Origin: an uncultured Coriobacteriaceae bacterium
GTDB taxonomy: Bacteria > Actinomycetota > Coriobacteriia > Coriobacteriales > Atopobiaceae
Direction: 5' to 3'
NCBI GenBank assembly: GCA_902790135.1
Contig: CADAQM010000009.1
Location: 1 to 58,630, forward strand
Length of the DNA: 58,630 nt
Every line of letters begins with the position of its first letter. The stretch's first letter is position 1. A model generated the notes under the pieces. It was not told the origin of the DNA. It was given only the letters and a program-made list of their open reading frames with translations, and made no database searches. Below, piece by piece: positions 32,618 to 42,049 of the stretch. Position numbers and translations under genes: made by a program.

Positions 32618-33307
32618 TTAGGCCTGTGCGCCCTCGTCCTCCTTCCCGTCGGTCAGATCCTCTACGGCGGCTTCGGTTGCAGCCTCAGCGACCTCAAGCT
32701 CTACAGGAGCAGAGGCCTCGGCAGCTTCCTTCTCGGCAGCCTTCTCTGCAGCCTCGGCGGCAGCGGCCTCGGCGGCAGCCCTCTTGTTGGCTGCGAACGA
32801 CGAGCCCCCACCCATGGAGTAGAGCGCGGCGGCGCTGTTGGCAGCGGGCTGCTCGACCGTCTCGGTCTGCTCCTCGGCCTCGGGCTCGGCCTCCTCGGCA
32901 ACCTCGGGTGCGTCGGCGTCCTCCTCCTGGGCGCGAGCGAGCTCTTCCTCCTCGCGTGCCTTGCGCTCTGCCGCGAGACGCGCCTTGCGCTCGGCGAAGG
33001 TCTCCTTGCGCGCGGGAGCCGCCTCGGGGGCGTCGATGTCCGCGTCGGCGGCCATGGCCGCGGCGCGCTCCTCGGCAGTTGCGCGATGCTTCTTGCGCGT
33101 CCCCGTGTCCAGCGGATCGCCCATGGCCTCCTGCAGGGGGTCCATCACCTCTGACTGCACGACCTCGGTGAAGCCTTCCTGGGCCTGGCGGAACTGCCGC
33201 AGCGCGCGACCGACGGTGCGCCCCATGCCCGGCAGCTTGTCGGGGCCAAAGATCATGAAGCCAAAGGCCACAATGATCAGAAGCTCTGTCTCTCCGATTC
33301 CAAACAC
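32618..33307 (-). CDS. TatA/TatB family translocase subunit with long acidic tail
   Basis: 229 residues. The N-terminal membrane helix and amphipathic helix (GIGETELLIIVAFGFMIFGP, then the KLPGMGRTVGRALRQF part) are of TatA/TatB type; Glu near position 8 and the Gly-Pro hinge fit TatB. After residue 60 comes a Glu/Ala-rich coiled-coil and disordered tail. Only one such gene lies in the operon, so this may be a TatAC-type system or the other subunit may be elsewhere. Confidence 0.88.
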   Translation of the reverse strand: MFGIGETELLIIVAFGFMIFGPDKLPGMGRTVGRALRQFRQAQEGFTEVVQSEVMDPLQEAMGDPLDTGTRKKHRATAEERAAAMAADADIDAPEAAPARKETFAERKARLAAERKAREEEELARAQEEDADAPEVAEEAEPEAEEQTETVEQPAANSAAALYSMGGGSSFAANKRAAAEAAAAEAAEKAAEKEAAEASAPVELEVAEAATEAAVEDLTDGKEDEGAQA

Positions 33308-33337
33308 TCCTGCTACCTCCTAGGTTGTTTGGCTCTT

Positions 33338-33652
33338 CTACTCGTCGATGCCCAGCTCGTTGACCACGCCGAGCATGTCGAGCACGCGGCGGACGTTGCG
33401 CTGCGGGTTGGCCACGCGCACGCTTATGCCTGCCTCCGCACCGCGATGCGCTGCGCCGACAAGCACGCCGATGCCCGTGGAGTCGATATAGGGGACTTGC
33501 GCGAGGTCGATGACCAGACTGGTGGCGCCCTCGTCAAGCACGGCATTGATTGCAGCGCGCAGGTCAGACGCGCACGAGACGTCAACCTCACCCTCAGCCG
33601 CAACGGCGGCGGCAAGGTCCTCGGCGATTGTGGTCGTGATGGTGAGTGCCAT
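33338..33652 (-). CDS. STAS-domain anti-sigma factor antagonist
   Basis: 104 residues, SpoIIAA/RsbV-like. The phospho-acceptor motif is IDSTGIGVLV with Ser58. Such proteins, when unphosphorylated, bind an anti-sigma kinase and free a sigma factor. No kinase or sigma gene is nearby. It lies 14 bases after the TPR gene and 30 bases before tatA/B, so it is probably cotranscribed with the Tat genes. Confidence 0.85.
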   Translation of the reverse strand: MALTITTTIAEDLAAAVAAEGEVDVSCASDLRAAINAVLDEGATSLVIDLAQVPYIDSTGIGVLVGAAHRGAEAGISVRVANPQRNVRRVLDMLGVVNELGIDE

Positions 33653-33666
33653 GTGGCTACCCCTTT

Positions 33667-34596
33667 CTAGAGACCGGAGTCGAGGGCGTCCTCAAGCGCC
33701 TCGGCACCGTCAGTCGTAGTCGCGTCAGTGGTACCAGTGGCATCAGCTGTGACGTCGCCTCCCTCGGCTTCGGCAAGCGCGGCAAGACGGCGGTCAGCCT
33801 GGCTCTTGGCACCGTACTCGTCGTTCGGGTCAGCCTCGACTGCCTTCTGGTACGCCTCCTTGGCCGCATCCGAGTCGCCCTGGTACTCTTTGATGATGCC
33901 GATGTTCACCCACGCGGGACCGTAGTCGGGCGTCTCGGACGTGACATCCTGCAACTGCTGGAGGGCGGCGTCAGCGTCGCCCTTGTAGAGATGGCACATG
34001 GCGCGATTGGACTTCACGACGGCGGAGTCGTTGATCTCGAGGTACTGGTCAAAGTACCCGATTGCCTTGTCATACAGCTCCGTCACATGAGCGGACCCTG
34101 CGTCATCCGACGCGTAGGCGCTCGCCTCGGACGCCCAGGCCATGTAGTCGTTGCCCAGGTTGAGAATGGTTGCGAGGTCCTCGGGGTTCTCGGAGAGTTT
34201 TGCCTCGAGCGGGTCGACTACCGCGGCGTAGTTGGCATCGACAAGATCGATGCCCGTGGCGCTCTCCTGCTCCTCGGCCTCGCTCTCCTGCTCCTCCTGC
34301 TTGGCCGCCTGCTCCTTTGCGGCCTGCTCCTCGGCCGCCTGATCGGCACCGTTGCCAAAGATGTAGCTCAGCGACGGCAGCATCATGGACAAGGCCATGA
34401 TCACCGCGAAGGCGCCGATGCCGATGGCCGTGAGCTTCTTCTGGCGCTCCCGCTTCTGCTCAGCCTTGCTCAGCTCGTCCTCCTTGACGACGCGGCCCTT
34501 GGACGACTTGATGCCGTGCTCGGTCTGCTTGATCTTGGCGCGTGCGAGACGCTTCTTGGGAGACCTGTTGGTGCTACCGGGACCCTTGTCGGCCAT
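33667..34596 (-). CDS. Membrane-anchored TPR protein
   Basis: 309 residues. A strongly basic cytoplasmic N-terminus (residues 1-58, Lys/Arg-rich), one transmembrane helix (about 60-78), a Glu/Gln/Ala spacer, then tetratricopeptide repeats outside the membrane (AIGYFDQYLEINDSAVVKSN, GPAWVNIGIIKEYQGDSDAA and similar units) and a Thr/Asp/Ala-rich end. The start at 34596 (GAAAGG upstream) was preferred to 34671. Heads the Tat-linked operon. The function is unknown; TPRs suggest a docking role. Confidence 0.75.
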   Translation of the reverse strand: MADKGPGSTNRSPKKRLARAKIKQTEHGIKSSKGRVVKEDELSKAEQKRERQKKLTAIGIGAFAVIMALSMMLPSLSYIFGNGADQAAEEQAAKEQAAKQEEQESEAEEQESATGIDLVDANYAAVVDPLEAKLSENPEDLATILNLGNDYMAWASEASAYASDDAGSAHVTELYDKAIGYFDQYLEINDSAVVKSNRAMCHLYKGDADAALQQLQDVTSETPDYGPAWVNIGIIKEYQGDSDAAKEAYQKAVEADPNDEYGAKSQADRRLAALAEAEGGDVTADATGTTDATTTDGAEALEDALDSGL

Positions 34597-34762
34597 AATC
34601 CATCGACCTTTCAAATTCGAGAAGGCGCACGGCCCATAGGGGGCACGTGCGTCCGCTAGACGCTTGTGCAACCTACCATTCTACCGAATATCGCGGACGC
34701 TGGGTCGAGGCTCTTCACAGCCCAAACCCTGCACAAAGTCTGCTCGTGAAACCGCCCGAGGC

Positions 34763-36052
34763 CTAGCCCTGACGCGCCTCGCGCACCAGCTTGGCCGCAA
34801 TGAGGCGCACCACGACGACGAACACGTCGAGCGCGTCGCCGAGCTGCTCAAGGCTTGGGTAGGTCGGGGCGATGCGGATGTTGCTGTCGTGCGGGTCGTC
34901 ACCGTACGGCCAGGTAGCACCGGCTCCCGTAAGCGTCACGCCGAGCTCCTTCATGAGCGCCACCGTGCGCTTTGCCGACCCCTCCGGGCCGTCGAAGGAC
35001 ACGAAGTAGCCTCCGCGGGGGTTGGTCCAGCTAGCGATGCCCGTGTCGCCAAGGCCGGAGGCAAGCTTCTCCTGCACCAGCTCGAAGCGCGGGCGCAGGA
35101 TGGCGGCGTGCTTGGCCATATGCGCATGGATGGCTTCGACGCTCGGCAGGAAGCGCACATGCATGAGTTGCGTGAGCTTCTCCGGAGACACGCGCATGAC
35201 GGCGAAGGCGCTGCGCAGCTCCTTGATGTCGGCTGGGCTTGCCGTGACAAACGCCATACCCGAGCTGGGGAAGGTGATCTTTGCGGTGGAAGCGAACTCG
35301 TAGACGAGGTTGTCGTTGCCCGCCTCTGCCAGGGCATCAAAGATGTTGAGCAGCTTGTCGCCCTCGTCGTAGAGGTCGTGGACGATGTAGGCGTTGTCCC
35401 AGAAGATACGGAAGTCGGGAGCCGCGGGCTTGAGGGCGGCAAAGCGGCGCACCGTCTCGTCGGAGTAGCTGATGCCGGTGGGGTTGGCGTACTTGGGCAC
35501 GCACCAGATGCCCTTAACCTGCGGGTCGCCCTCGACCAGACGCTGCACCTCGTCCATGTCTGGTCCGTCCGGCGTCATGGCCACCGGGACGTTGGTGATT
35601 CCGTAGTGCGCAGTCACGCCAAAGTGGCGGTCGTATCCGGGGCTGGGGCACAGGAACTTGACCTCGCCCTGCTGGCACCACGGGGCGTTTCCGGCAATGC
35701 CATGCGTGTAGGCGTTTGACACGGCGTCGTGCATGAGGTTGAGGCTCGACGAGCCGTTGACCAGTACGTTTGCCGCATCGACCCCAAGGAGCTCCGCCGC
35801 AAGGCGACGCGCTGAAGGCAGACCGTCGGGAATGCCGTAGTTGTCGGCGGGGGCTCCCTCGTCGGTGAGGTCGCTCTCGCTGGTCAGCAGGTCGAGCATG
35901 GGACGCGAAAGGTTGGTCTGGTCGACCGAGGGCTTGCCGCGCGCCATGTCGAGCGAGAGGCCGCGTGCACGGATCTCGTCAGCCTGTCCCTCAAGCTGAC
36001 GGATGGCCTCGTCCAGCTCTGCGTCGGTCATAAGCTCGTATACGTTGCTCAT
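34763..36052 (-). CDS. Class I aminotransferase, aspartate aminotransferase subgroup Ic-like
   Basis: 429 residues, PLP enzyme. Pyridoxal-binding Lys lies in FASTAKITFPSSG; substrate-binding PNPTG-type motif reads CVPKYANPTGIS; Arg near the end in NIRIAPTYP binds the substrate carboxylate. The overall wording (LDMARGKPSVDQ, YGIPDGLPSARRLAAELLGV) fits the actinobacterial aspartate aminotransferase group (AspT-like). ATG at 36052 has AAGGGAG upstream; a GTG two codons earlier is possible. Monocistronic. Confidence 0.85.
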   Translation of the reverse strand: MSNVYELMTDAELDEAIRQLEGQADEIRARGLSLDMARGKPSVDQTNLSRPMLDLLTSESDLTDEGAPADNYGIPDGLPSARRLAAELLGVDAANVLVNGSSSLNLMHDAVSNAYTHGIAGNAPWCQQGEVKFLCPSPGYDRHFGVTAHYGITNVPVAMTPDGPDMDEVQRLVEGDPQVKGIWCVPKYANPTGISYSDETVRRFAALKPAAPDFRIFWDNAYIVHDLYDEGDKLLNIFDALAEAGNDNLVYEFASTAKITFPSSGMAFVTASPADIKELRSAFAVMRVSPEKLTQLMHVRFLPSVEAIHAHMAKHAAILRPRFELVQEKLASGLGDTGIASWTNPRGGYFVSFDGPEGSAKRTVALMKELGVTLTGAGATWPYGDDPHDSNIRIAPTYPSLEQLGDALDVFVVVVRLIAAKLVREARQG

Positions 36053-36141
36053 TGTCACTCCCTTGTCGTGAGGCGGCCAAGAGGTCCAAACCCCATCTTT
36101 GCCCCTAAAGTATACGCAACGTGACGCAAAGTCCTGCTACC

Positions 36142-36447
36142 ATGTCGCATATGAAAACGTACGATTACACAGATCACGATGCCGCCCCGTCGGGGAGCAG
36201 GCCCGCTGCTGACTTTGGCGAGCTCCAACAGCTGGTGGATGCCCTCTACCGCGAGGTCGGGCCATCAGGTGCGGTCTCGCGCATCGACGTGATCATGCGC
36301 GCCGAGATAGACGACCTGTCAGACGACCTCAGGGAGGTCATCGACCTGCTTCCTGCCGGCAGGTACAAGCGCGCACGCCTCTGCGACCAGCTCAACTCCA
36401 TCATCACGGCACATGGGTGGGGCTTCGTGTACGGCACGGTCGAGTAG
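36142..36447 (+). CDS. Conserved small protein, unknown
   Basis: 101 residues from the ATG at 36142 (a second ATG is at 36151, a GTG at 36121; no strong ribosome site decides). Acidic, no membrane segment. The C-terminal half (DVIMRAEIDDLSDDLREVIDLLPAG, then RARLCDQLNSIITAHGWGF) looks like a compact helical domain. No family recognised. Divergent from the aminotransferase gene and convergent with the next gene. Confidence 0.6.
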   Translation: MSHMKTYDYTDHDAAPSGSRPAADFGELQQLVDALYREVGPSGAVSRIDVIMRAEIDDLSDDLREVIDLLPAGRYKRARLCDQLNSIITAHGWGFVYGTVE

Positions 36448-36468
36448 CCTTCGCAGCTCCCGCCACCT

Positions 36469-37071
36469 CTACCTACGTGAATACCCCTGACCCTCGAAGG
36501 CATCGCGCCTGCGGCGCTCGCGGCGACGTTCCTCGGCACGCCGCTCCTCCTGCCACCTGCGCTCCTGCTCGGCGGCCTCCTGCACTATAGCGTTCATCCT
36601 GCGCTCGCTAAGCTTGCGGAAGCGCTGGTAGTTTCGGATGCTGTCGGGGGTGGTGGCCATCATCTGGTAGTCATTGAGCAGGTCGGCGGCCTCGTAGACG
36701 TACCCGTCCTCGATCAGAAGGTTGATCACCGTCCGGATGAAGGTGATCCTCGTGGCCATGCCGTGGCTCTCCATCCGCCAAAGCTCGTAGCCATAGAGCA
36801 GGTCGTCGACGTTGCCCGTGCGCTTGTAACGCCTGAGGATGGGGTCGCAGGTCTCGCTCGCGTCGTGGGCCTCCGAGCCGTTTGCCCACAGGCCAAGCGA
36901 CGTCAGCCCGAGAAGCGCGAGATCGAAGTAGACGAACAGCGGAATGGCCATGCCAATCCACGAGACATCCCGGTTGAAGAACCACAGCACGACTGCGGCG
37001 ACTGCCACGAGCAGACAGACCGCCACCAGGGCAAGGTAGTTTTTGAGCGAAACGTCAACGGATTTTGACAT
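36469..37071 (-). CDS. Two-TM membrane protein with Arg/Glu helix, unknown
   Basis: 200 residues. Two membrane helices at about 10-32 and 40-60, then a helical cytoplasmic domain (YELWRMESHGMATRITFIRTVINLLIEDGY in parts) and a highly charged Arg/Glu-rich C-terminal helix. The start at 37071 is the best of several (AGTAGG upstream; GGAGG farther off). No family recognised. Confidence 0.6.
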   Translation of the reverse strand: MSKSVDVSLKNYLALVAVCLLVAVAAVVLWFFNRDVSWIGMAIPLFVYFDLALLGLTSLGLWANGSEAHDASETCDPILRRYKRTGNVDDLLYGYELWRMESHGMATRITFIRTVINLLIEDGYVYEAADLLNDYQMMATTPDSIRNYQRFRKLSERRMNAIVQEAAEQERRWQEERRAEERRRERRRRDAFEGQGYSRR

Positions 37072-37167
37072 GAACCTACTGTCCTCCATCAAGGCGCAGA
37101 CCACTTGTAAGGATAGCATGAGCGACGACGTGCACCGCCCATGCCCCTGCAAGCGTTCGAATGCGAC

Positions 37168-38616
37168 CTACTTGTTGGTCCCCAGCAGGGCGTCGTGAAT
37201 GTGAACGAACACGAGGCCCGCCACACCCGCGGTCACCGAGCCAACAAGGATAGCGCACTTGGCCGCAAGAACCTGAGTGGGATCAGCAAATGCGAGGCCG
37301 GAAATCAGAATGGACATGGTGAAGCCCATGCCTCCCATGATGCCCACGGCCATGATCTGACTCCATGACACGTGATCCGGCAGCTTGGCAAAACCAATCT
37401 TGACCAGCACATACGTAACGATCACGATGCCCAGAGGCTTTCCGAGCACCGCTCCGCAGAACACGCCCTGGGCGACGCTGTCGGTCACGATGGAGCCCAG
37501 GTCGACACCCACCAGGCGAATCTGCGCATTGGCGAAGGCAAAGAGCGGAAGGATGAAGAAGTTGACGCCTGTGGAGATGCTGCGCTCCACGCGCTCGAGG
37601 GGCGGGGTCACATGGTGCATGACGCGCTCGACCGTTACGGCTGCATGGGTGAAGTCATGCTGGCCTAGCACATGGGCGCTCTCGTCGTACTTGTCGTCGA
37701 GCTCACGTGCCTCCCGGGCAAGCCAGCTGCGCAGGTTGGAGAGACGCACGTCGGAGTGCGAGGGCAGGAAGAAGGCCAGGATGACGCCGGCGAGCGTGGC
37801 ATGGATGCCAGAGTTGTACATGCACAGCCAAAGCACGAGACCGACCGCTATGTAGGGCTTTGCCGTGTAGACCTTTGCCTTGTACATAAGCCACAGGACG
37901 ATGGTGACGCCCAGCGAGGCGGCGCACCACGCGATGTTGGGGGACTGCCCGTAGAACAGCGCCAGGACCAGAATGGCGAGGATGTCGTCGGCGATGGCCA
38001 GCGTCTGGAAGAAGACCTTGGTCTCGGCAGCCACGCGATCGCCCAGAAGCGACATGACGCCAAGCGCAAAGGCGATGTCAGTGGCAATGGGAATGGCCCA
38101 TCCCCCCAGAGTCGGCTTGCCCAGGTTGAAGATGACGTAGATGATCGCGGGCACGGTGACGCCGCCCACGGCGGCAAGCATGGGCAGGGCTGCCTGACGC
38201 GGATGGCGCAGCTGGCCCACCCTCACCTCGTATTTGAGCTCTATGCCCACCAACAGGAAGAAGATTGCCATGAGGAAGTCGTTGATGAAGGCCTCGAGCG
38301 ACATGCCCATGGTGAACGACCCAAAGCTCACAGAGAGGTCCGCCGTCAGGAAATGCTCAACGGCCTCGTGAGCTGGCGAGTTGGCGACCACCACGGCCAG
38401 AAGCGACGCCAGAACCATGACGGTGGCTGCGATGGTGCCATTGGACGTGATGGACTCGACGACGCTCTGCGCACTGAGGCGCCTGATCACCGCAGGCTCG
38501 GCGATGATGGAGATGCGCTTGGGCGTGGAGCCGGCACTCCCTTGGCCTTTGATCGGCTTAGGCGCGCGCTTGATGGGCTCGGCTTTGGTGGGCCTTGTGG
38601 GCTGGGAGTCAGACAT
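37168..38616 (-). CDS. nhaA: Na+/H+ antiporter NhaA
   Basis: 482 residues. Exports Na+ in exchange for H+. The ion-binding pair Asp210-Asp211 (LAIADDILAI) and the TDIAFALGVMSLLG segment match NhaA. About eleven hydrophobic segments. The N-terminal 45 residues are an extra hydrophilic Lys/Pro-rich extension. Monocistronic. Confidence 0.94.
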   Translation of the reverse strand: MSDSQPTRPTKAEPIKRAPKPIKGQGSAGSTPKRISIIAEPAVIRRLSAQSVVESITSNGTIAATVMVLASLLAVVVANSPAHEAVEHFLTADLSVSFGSFTMGMSLEAFINDFLMAIFFLLVGIELKYEVRVGQLRHPRQAALPMLAAVGGVTVPAIIYVIFNLGKPTLGGWAIPIATDIAFALGVMSLLGDRVAAETKVFFQTLAIADDILAILVLALFYGQSPNIAWCAASLGVTIVLWLMYKAKVYTAKPYIAVGLVLWLCMYNSGIHATLAGVILAFFLPSHSDVRLSNLRSWLAREARELDDKYDESAHVLGQHDFTHAAVTVERVMHHVTPPLERVERSISTGVNFFILPLFAFANAQIRLVGVDLGSIVTDSVAQGVFCGAVLGKPLGIVIVTYVLVKIGFAKLPDHVSWSQIMAVGIMGGMGFTMSILISGLAFADPTQVLAAKCAILVGSVTAGVAGLVFVHIHDALLGTNK

Positions 38617-38747
38617 GTCCCTCCTCGGATGGGCGAGTTGCTCTCATGAACATTATTCTACCGTGAGTGGCCCCGGCATGCCCGCCAATCACCACTCGCA
38701 TTCAAGGGCTATCCAAAGCTTAGCGCACCCGACGCGGGAAGCTTGCC

Positions 38748-39626
38748 TTATGCCACACCCTGCACGGCAATGCCCACCAGATCGGGCCCCGCATGCGCGA
38801 TCAGGCAGGCCGAGGCATCCGAGTGCAGAACCTCCCCTTCCACCTCGACGCCCTCCTCGGCCATGGCCGCAAGCAGTTGCTCCTCGAGCTCGTCAAAGAC
38901 ATCGGCCTGCGCATCGGAGCAGCAGATGGCGAGCCTGACGCGCGAGAACCTGCGCGCATGCTCGCGAGCCAATGAGATTTCGGCGGAGCGCGAACGTTCC
39001 CAACCGCGCACTTTGCGCGCCACCACCAGGTGTCCCGCCTCGTTGCAGGTGATGACCGGCTTGACGTCGAGGACGGTCCCCAGCCGATAGGTAGCCTCGG
39101 AGATGCGGCCACCACGGTGCAGATACTCGAGCGTTGCGGTGGAAAAGAACACGCGCGTCGTGCCGGCAAGCGAATCGAGCCGCCTGCGCAGGCGGCGAAG
39201 GGGCACGCCCTGCTCAACGAGCTCAGCCGCTGCGACGACCACCATGCCTGCCGCCACGCCGATGGAGCGCGAGTCGATCACGATGACGGGAAAGCCCCTC
39301 ATCTGAGAGACGACCAGCCCGACCGACTGGCAGGTTGCAGAGAGGCCAGAGGAGATGGTGACGAACACGGCTGCCTCGTAGCCGTCAGCCTGTGCCTGCT
39401 CGAGAAGCTGGAGGATGACCTCTGGCGAGGGCAGCGAGGTCTTGGGCGTCTCGTCCGCCATCTGCCTGGCAAGCTGTGCGGCCGTGATGCCGGTCCCGCT
39501 GTCATAGGAGCGCCCATCGGAGAAGCTGATGCGCAGCGGTGCCACGCGGATGTCGTAGCGCTCTATCGCCTCGGTAGGGGTGTTGGTGCCGGTGTCTGTG
39601 AGAATTGCAATCTTCTGAGCGTTCAT
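38748..39626 (-). CDS. DegV family fatty-acid-binding protein (copy 2)
   Basis: 292 residues, standard length for the family. Shows ILTDTGTNTP at the start (DST-type strand), TSLPSPEVILQLL, the FVTISSGLSAT lipid-binding loop, IDSRSIGVAAG and LHRGGRISEATY. Likely a FakB-type fatty-acid carrier. It differs clearly from the copy at 13607. Divergent from the DUF1836 gene, with a palindrome between them. Confidence 0.9.
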   Translation of the reverse strand: MNAQKIAILTDTGTNTPTEAIERYDIRVAPLRISFSDGRSYDSGTGITAAQLARQMADETPKTSLPSPEVILQLLEQAQADGYEAAVFVTISSGLSATCQSVGLVVSQMRGFPVIVIDSRSIGVAAGMVVVAAAELVEQGVPLRRLRRRLDSLAGTTRVFFSTATLEYLHRGGRISEATYRLGTVLDVKPVITCNEAGHLVVARKVRGWERSRSAEISLAREHARRFSRVRLAICCSDAQADVFDELEEQLLAAMAEEGVEVEGEVLHSDASACLIAHAGPDLVGIAVQGVA

Positions 39627-39688
39627 AGTCTCCCAAGAGCCTTGTCAGACAGGGTATACTTCAGCACATGATACCCCGTGAAGCCCAT

Positions 39689-39709
39689 ATCTAGTCTTTA
39701 AAACTAGAT
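39689..39709. promoter_or_regulatory. 21-bp palindrome between degV-type and DUF1836 genes
   Basis: Perfect arms ATCTAGT (39689-39695) and ACTAGAT (39703-39709) around CTTTAAA, in the AT-rich divergent promoter region. Candidate operator, possibly for the DUF1836 protein. Confidence 0.45.
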
Positions 39710-39751
39710 AAAGCAGTTGGCAATACAATGTAAGCAGGGAGTGGCATACCA

Positions 39752-40357
39752 GTGCGCAAGAAGACCGAGGCACCCGAACCTTTCGACTACGAGCAGGCCT
39801 ACCTGGAGATCTCCTCGCAGATGCAGGGGATTCACATCATGCGCATAGAGGAGATGCCGCGCATCGAGCTCTACCTCGACCAGCTCATCTCGCTGGTGAG
39901 CACTGAGCTCTCCCCTCTCTACGAGCCGGGCGACAAGATCGTCACCGGGTCGATGGTCAACAACTACGTCAAGCAGAAGGTCATGCCGGCGCCCACGCGC
40001 AGGCGCTACAACCGCACCCATCTGGCAGCGCTCATGTTCGTCTGCTGCCTCAAGCGCGTGCTGACCATCTCGCAGGTGTCGAGCCTGCTGCTCATGCTCG
40101 ACCATGCCGACGTCGACGTGGAGCTCGCCTATGACGAGCTTGCGGGCACCCTCGAGCGCGCGACCGCCGCACGCTTCCCCCAGAGCCTCAAGGACGTCGA
40201 GGACGATGTGGCGGTCGAGATTCACATGAACCTCGTGGACAGGGCGGGCAACCTCGTCACCGGAGAGCTGCCCGCCATCATGGAGAGCGCGGTCAGCCTT
40301 GTGGTCAACCGCGCCTTCGTCGAGAAGCTCCTTGCCCTGGAGGCACGCCGCAACTAG
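39752..40357 (+). CDS. DUF1836 protein, putative DNA-binding regulator
   Basis: 201 residues. Matches the DUF1836 pattern: a helical N-terminal region with a MerR-like part (PGDKIVTGSMVNNYVKQKVMPAPTRRRYNRTHLAALMFVCCLKRVLTISQ in parts), which suggests DNA binding. The start is GTG at 39752 after GCAGGGAG. The divergent neighbour is a DegV-type gene with a palindrome between, so control of fatty-acid handling is a reasonable guess but unproven. Confidence 0.75.
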   Translation: MRKKTEAPEPFDYEQAYLEISSQMQGIHIMRIEEMPRIELYLDQLISLVSTELSPLYEPGDKIVTGSMVNNYVKQKVMPAPTRRRYNRTHLAALMFVCCLKRVLTISQVSSLLLMLDHADVDVELAYDELAGTLERATAARFPQSLKDVEDDVAVEIHMNLVDRAGNLVTGELPAIMESAVSLVVNRAFVEKLLALEARRN

Positions 40358-40451
40358 GCGCAGGCAACGCAGGTATGGTGGACTTGCAGGCTGGTAGCAG
40401 CAGACACGCTATCATGGCGTGACCCAACCCACACATCACGAAGGAGGGCGC

Positions 40452-41177
40452 ATGCCCATCAAGTTTGGCATCATCGGCGCCATGGAGGTGGAGGTCAACC
40501 TCCTGCTGAACCACATGGTCGGCGACGTGGTGACGCAGGTCTCGGGCACGGAGTTCCATGAGGGCCACATTGCGGGCGTCCCCGTCGTGGTCGTACGCTG
40601 TGGCATTGGCAAGGTGAACGCAGCCATGATCACCCAGACGGTCATCGACCGCTTTGGCGCCACCCATGTGCTCAACACCGGCGTCGCAGGCGCACTCGAC
40701 CCCTCCCTCGAGGTCGGAGACATCGTCGTCTCCATCGACGCCGTCCAGCACGACATGGACGTCACGGGCCTTGGCTACGTGCGCGGGCTGGTCCCCGAGA
40801 TGACCAGCCTGACCATCGAGGGCGGCAAGGCCTTCTTCGAGGCGGACGAGCGTCTGCGAGCACTCGTGGTCAAGGCGGCTGCGGAGGTTGCCCCCGAGGT
40901 CACCACCATCGAGGGACGCATCGCCTCGGGCGACCTCTTCGTGTGCGAGGATGCCGACAGGAGGCGCATCTCGGAGACCTTCGGCGCCCATTGCTGCGAG
41001 ATGGAAGGCGCCGCCATCGCGCAGGTGTGCTGGCGCAACCAGGCGCCCTTCGTCATCGTGCGCGCCATGTCGGACAAGGCCGACAACACGAGCAAGGACA
41101 ACTACCGCTCTGCCGAGGCGGAAACCGGCGAGCATTGCGCGAGGATCGCGCTGCGCGCCATCGAGCTCTTCGACTAG
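40452..41177 (+). CDS. mtnN: 5'-methylthioadenosine/S-adenosylhomocysteine nucleosidase
   Basis: 241 residues. Cleaves MTA and SAH to adenine and the thio-sugar in the methyl cycle. GIIGAMEVEVNLL (with the early Glu), CGIGKVNAA, NTGVAGAL, SGDLFV and the catalytic MEGAAIAQVC...SDKAD segment are all in place. ATG at 40452 has GAAGGAGGG; the frame from 40419 lacks one. Followed by a strong terminator. Confidence 0.95.
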   Translation: MPIKFGIIGAMEVEVNLLLNHMVGDVVTQVSGTEFHEGHIAGVPVVVVRCGIGKVNAAMITQTVIDRFGATHVLNTGVAGALDPSLEVGDIVVSIDAVQHDMDVTGLGYVRGLVPEMTSLTIEGGKAFFEADERLRALVVKAAAEVAPEVTTIEGRIASGDLFVCEDADRRRISETFGAHCCEMEGAAIAQVCWRNQAPFVIVRAMSDKADNTSKDNYRSAEAETGEHCARIALRAIELFD

Positions 41178-41200
41178 AGAGAGCCTATCCACGATACGAA

Positions 41201-41241
41201 GGCACCCCGCGGGTATGGGCCTGCGGGGTGCCTTGTCGTTT
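41201..41241 (+). terminator. Terminator of mtnN
   Basis: GGCACCCCGC (41201-41210) pairs perfectly with GCGGGGTGCC (41223-41232); TTGTCGTTTTT follows. Confidence 0.9.
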
Positions 41242-41254
41242 TTGTTCGGGCCCT

Positions 41255-42040
41255 CTATACCGTGAATGTCCACGGGCGGGCAGAGAGTCCCTCCGCCAGG
41301 CGGCAGCGCGCCTCGTCGAGCGACACCCCGTGCGCAACGTGCACCACCACCTGAGTGATGATGCTCGCTGGATCGAAGCTCACCACCACAAGCTGCACGC
41401 CCTGCTCCTCGTCCAGCCATTCGCCCAGCGTCTCGTGGGCGATGCGCTCCACGTCGGCTTTGACCTCGTCAAAGCTGGTGCCGTGACGGATGGGCAGCTG
41501 CAACATGACCCGCCCCTCCGTGAAGCTCGACAGCTTGACCAGAGCCTGCTTGGAAAGCACCGAGTTGGGGATCATGTCTACCTGCCCGTAGGCGTCCACG
41601 ACGCAGGTGGCACGCAGGTCGATGTCGGTGACCACACCGGTGAAGTCGCCAACCTTGATGATGTCACCTGGCTCGATGACCTTGCCCACCATGAGGATGA
41701 GGCCGCCGACGATGTTGGACACGGTGTCCTGCAGGCCGAGGGACAGTGCCACCGAGCCGATACCAAGCGTGGCAATAAAGCCAGTCGGCTGGATGCCAAA
41801 CACGGGCTCGAGCACGATCATCAGCGCGACCATCCACACGAAGCCGCGCAGGATGTTGATGATGATGGAGGCCGAGGGAACCCGCGCCTTGTTGAGCGCG
41901 CGCCTGGTCACGCTCATCAGCACGCGCTGCACCGCAAGCGCAATGCCTGCCACAACAGCAACCAGCACCAGCTTGCCAAGCAGACCGACCAGGTTGACGC
42001 CCAGGATCTCGGTCTCGCTCAGATAGTCCAGCCAGTCCAT
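41255..42040 (-). CDS. Small-conductance mechanosensitive channel (MscS)
   Basis: 261 residues. Three membrane helices; the pore helix TM3 has the Gly/Ala pattern GIGSVALSLGLQDTVSNIVGG, followed by the beta domain (PGDIIKVGDFTGVVTDIDLRATCV). It opens on hypo-osmotic shock to release solutes. The start is ATG at 42040. It begins 9 bases after the pcrA stop, so it is cotranscribed. Confidence 0.92.
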   Translation of the reverse strand: MDWLDYLSETEILGVNLVGLLGKLVLVAVVAGIALAVQRVLMSVTRRALNKARVPSASIIINILRGFVWMVALMIVLEPVFGIQPTGFIATLGIGSVALSLGLQDTVSNIVGGLILMVGKVIEPGDIIKVGDFTGVVTDIDLRATCVVDAYGQVDMIPNSVLSKQALVKLSSFTEGRVMLQLPIRHGTSFDEVKADVERIAHETLGEWLDEEQGVQLVVVSFDPASIITQVVVHVAHGVSLDEARCRLAEGLSARPWTFTV

Positions 42041-42049
42041 CAAGCCCGC

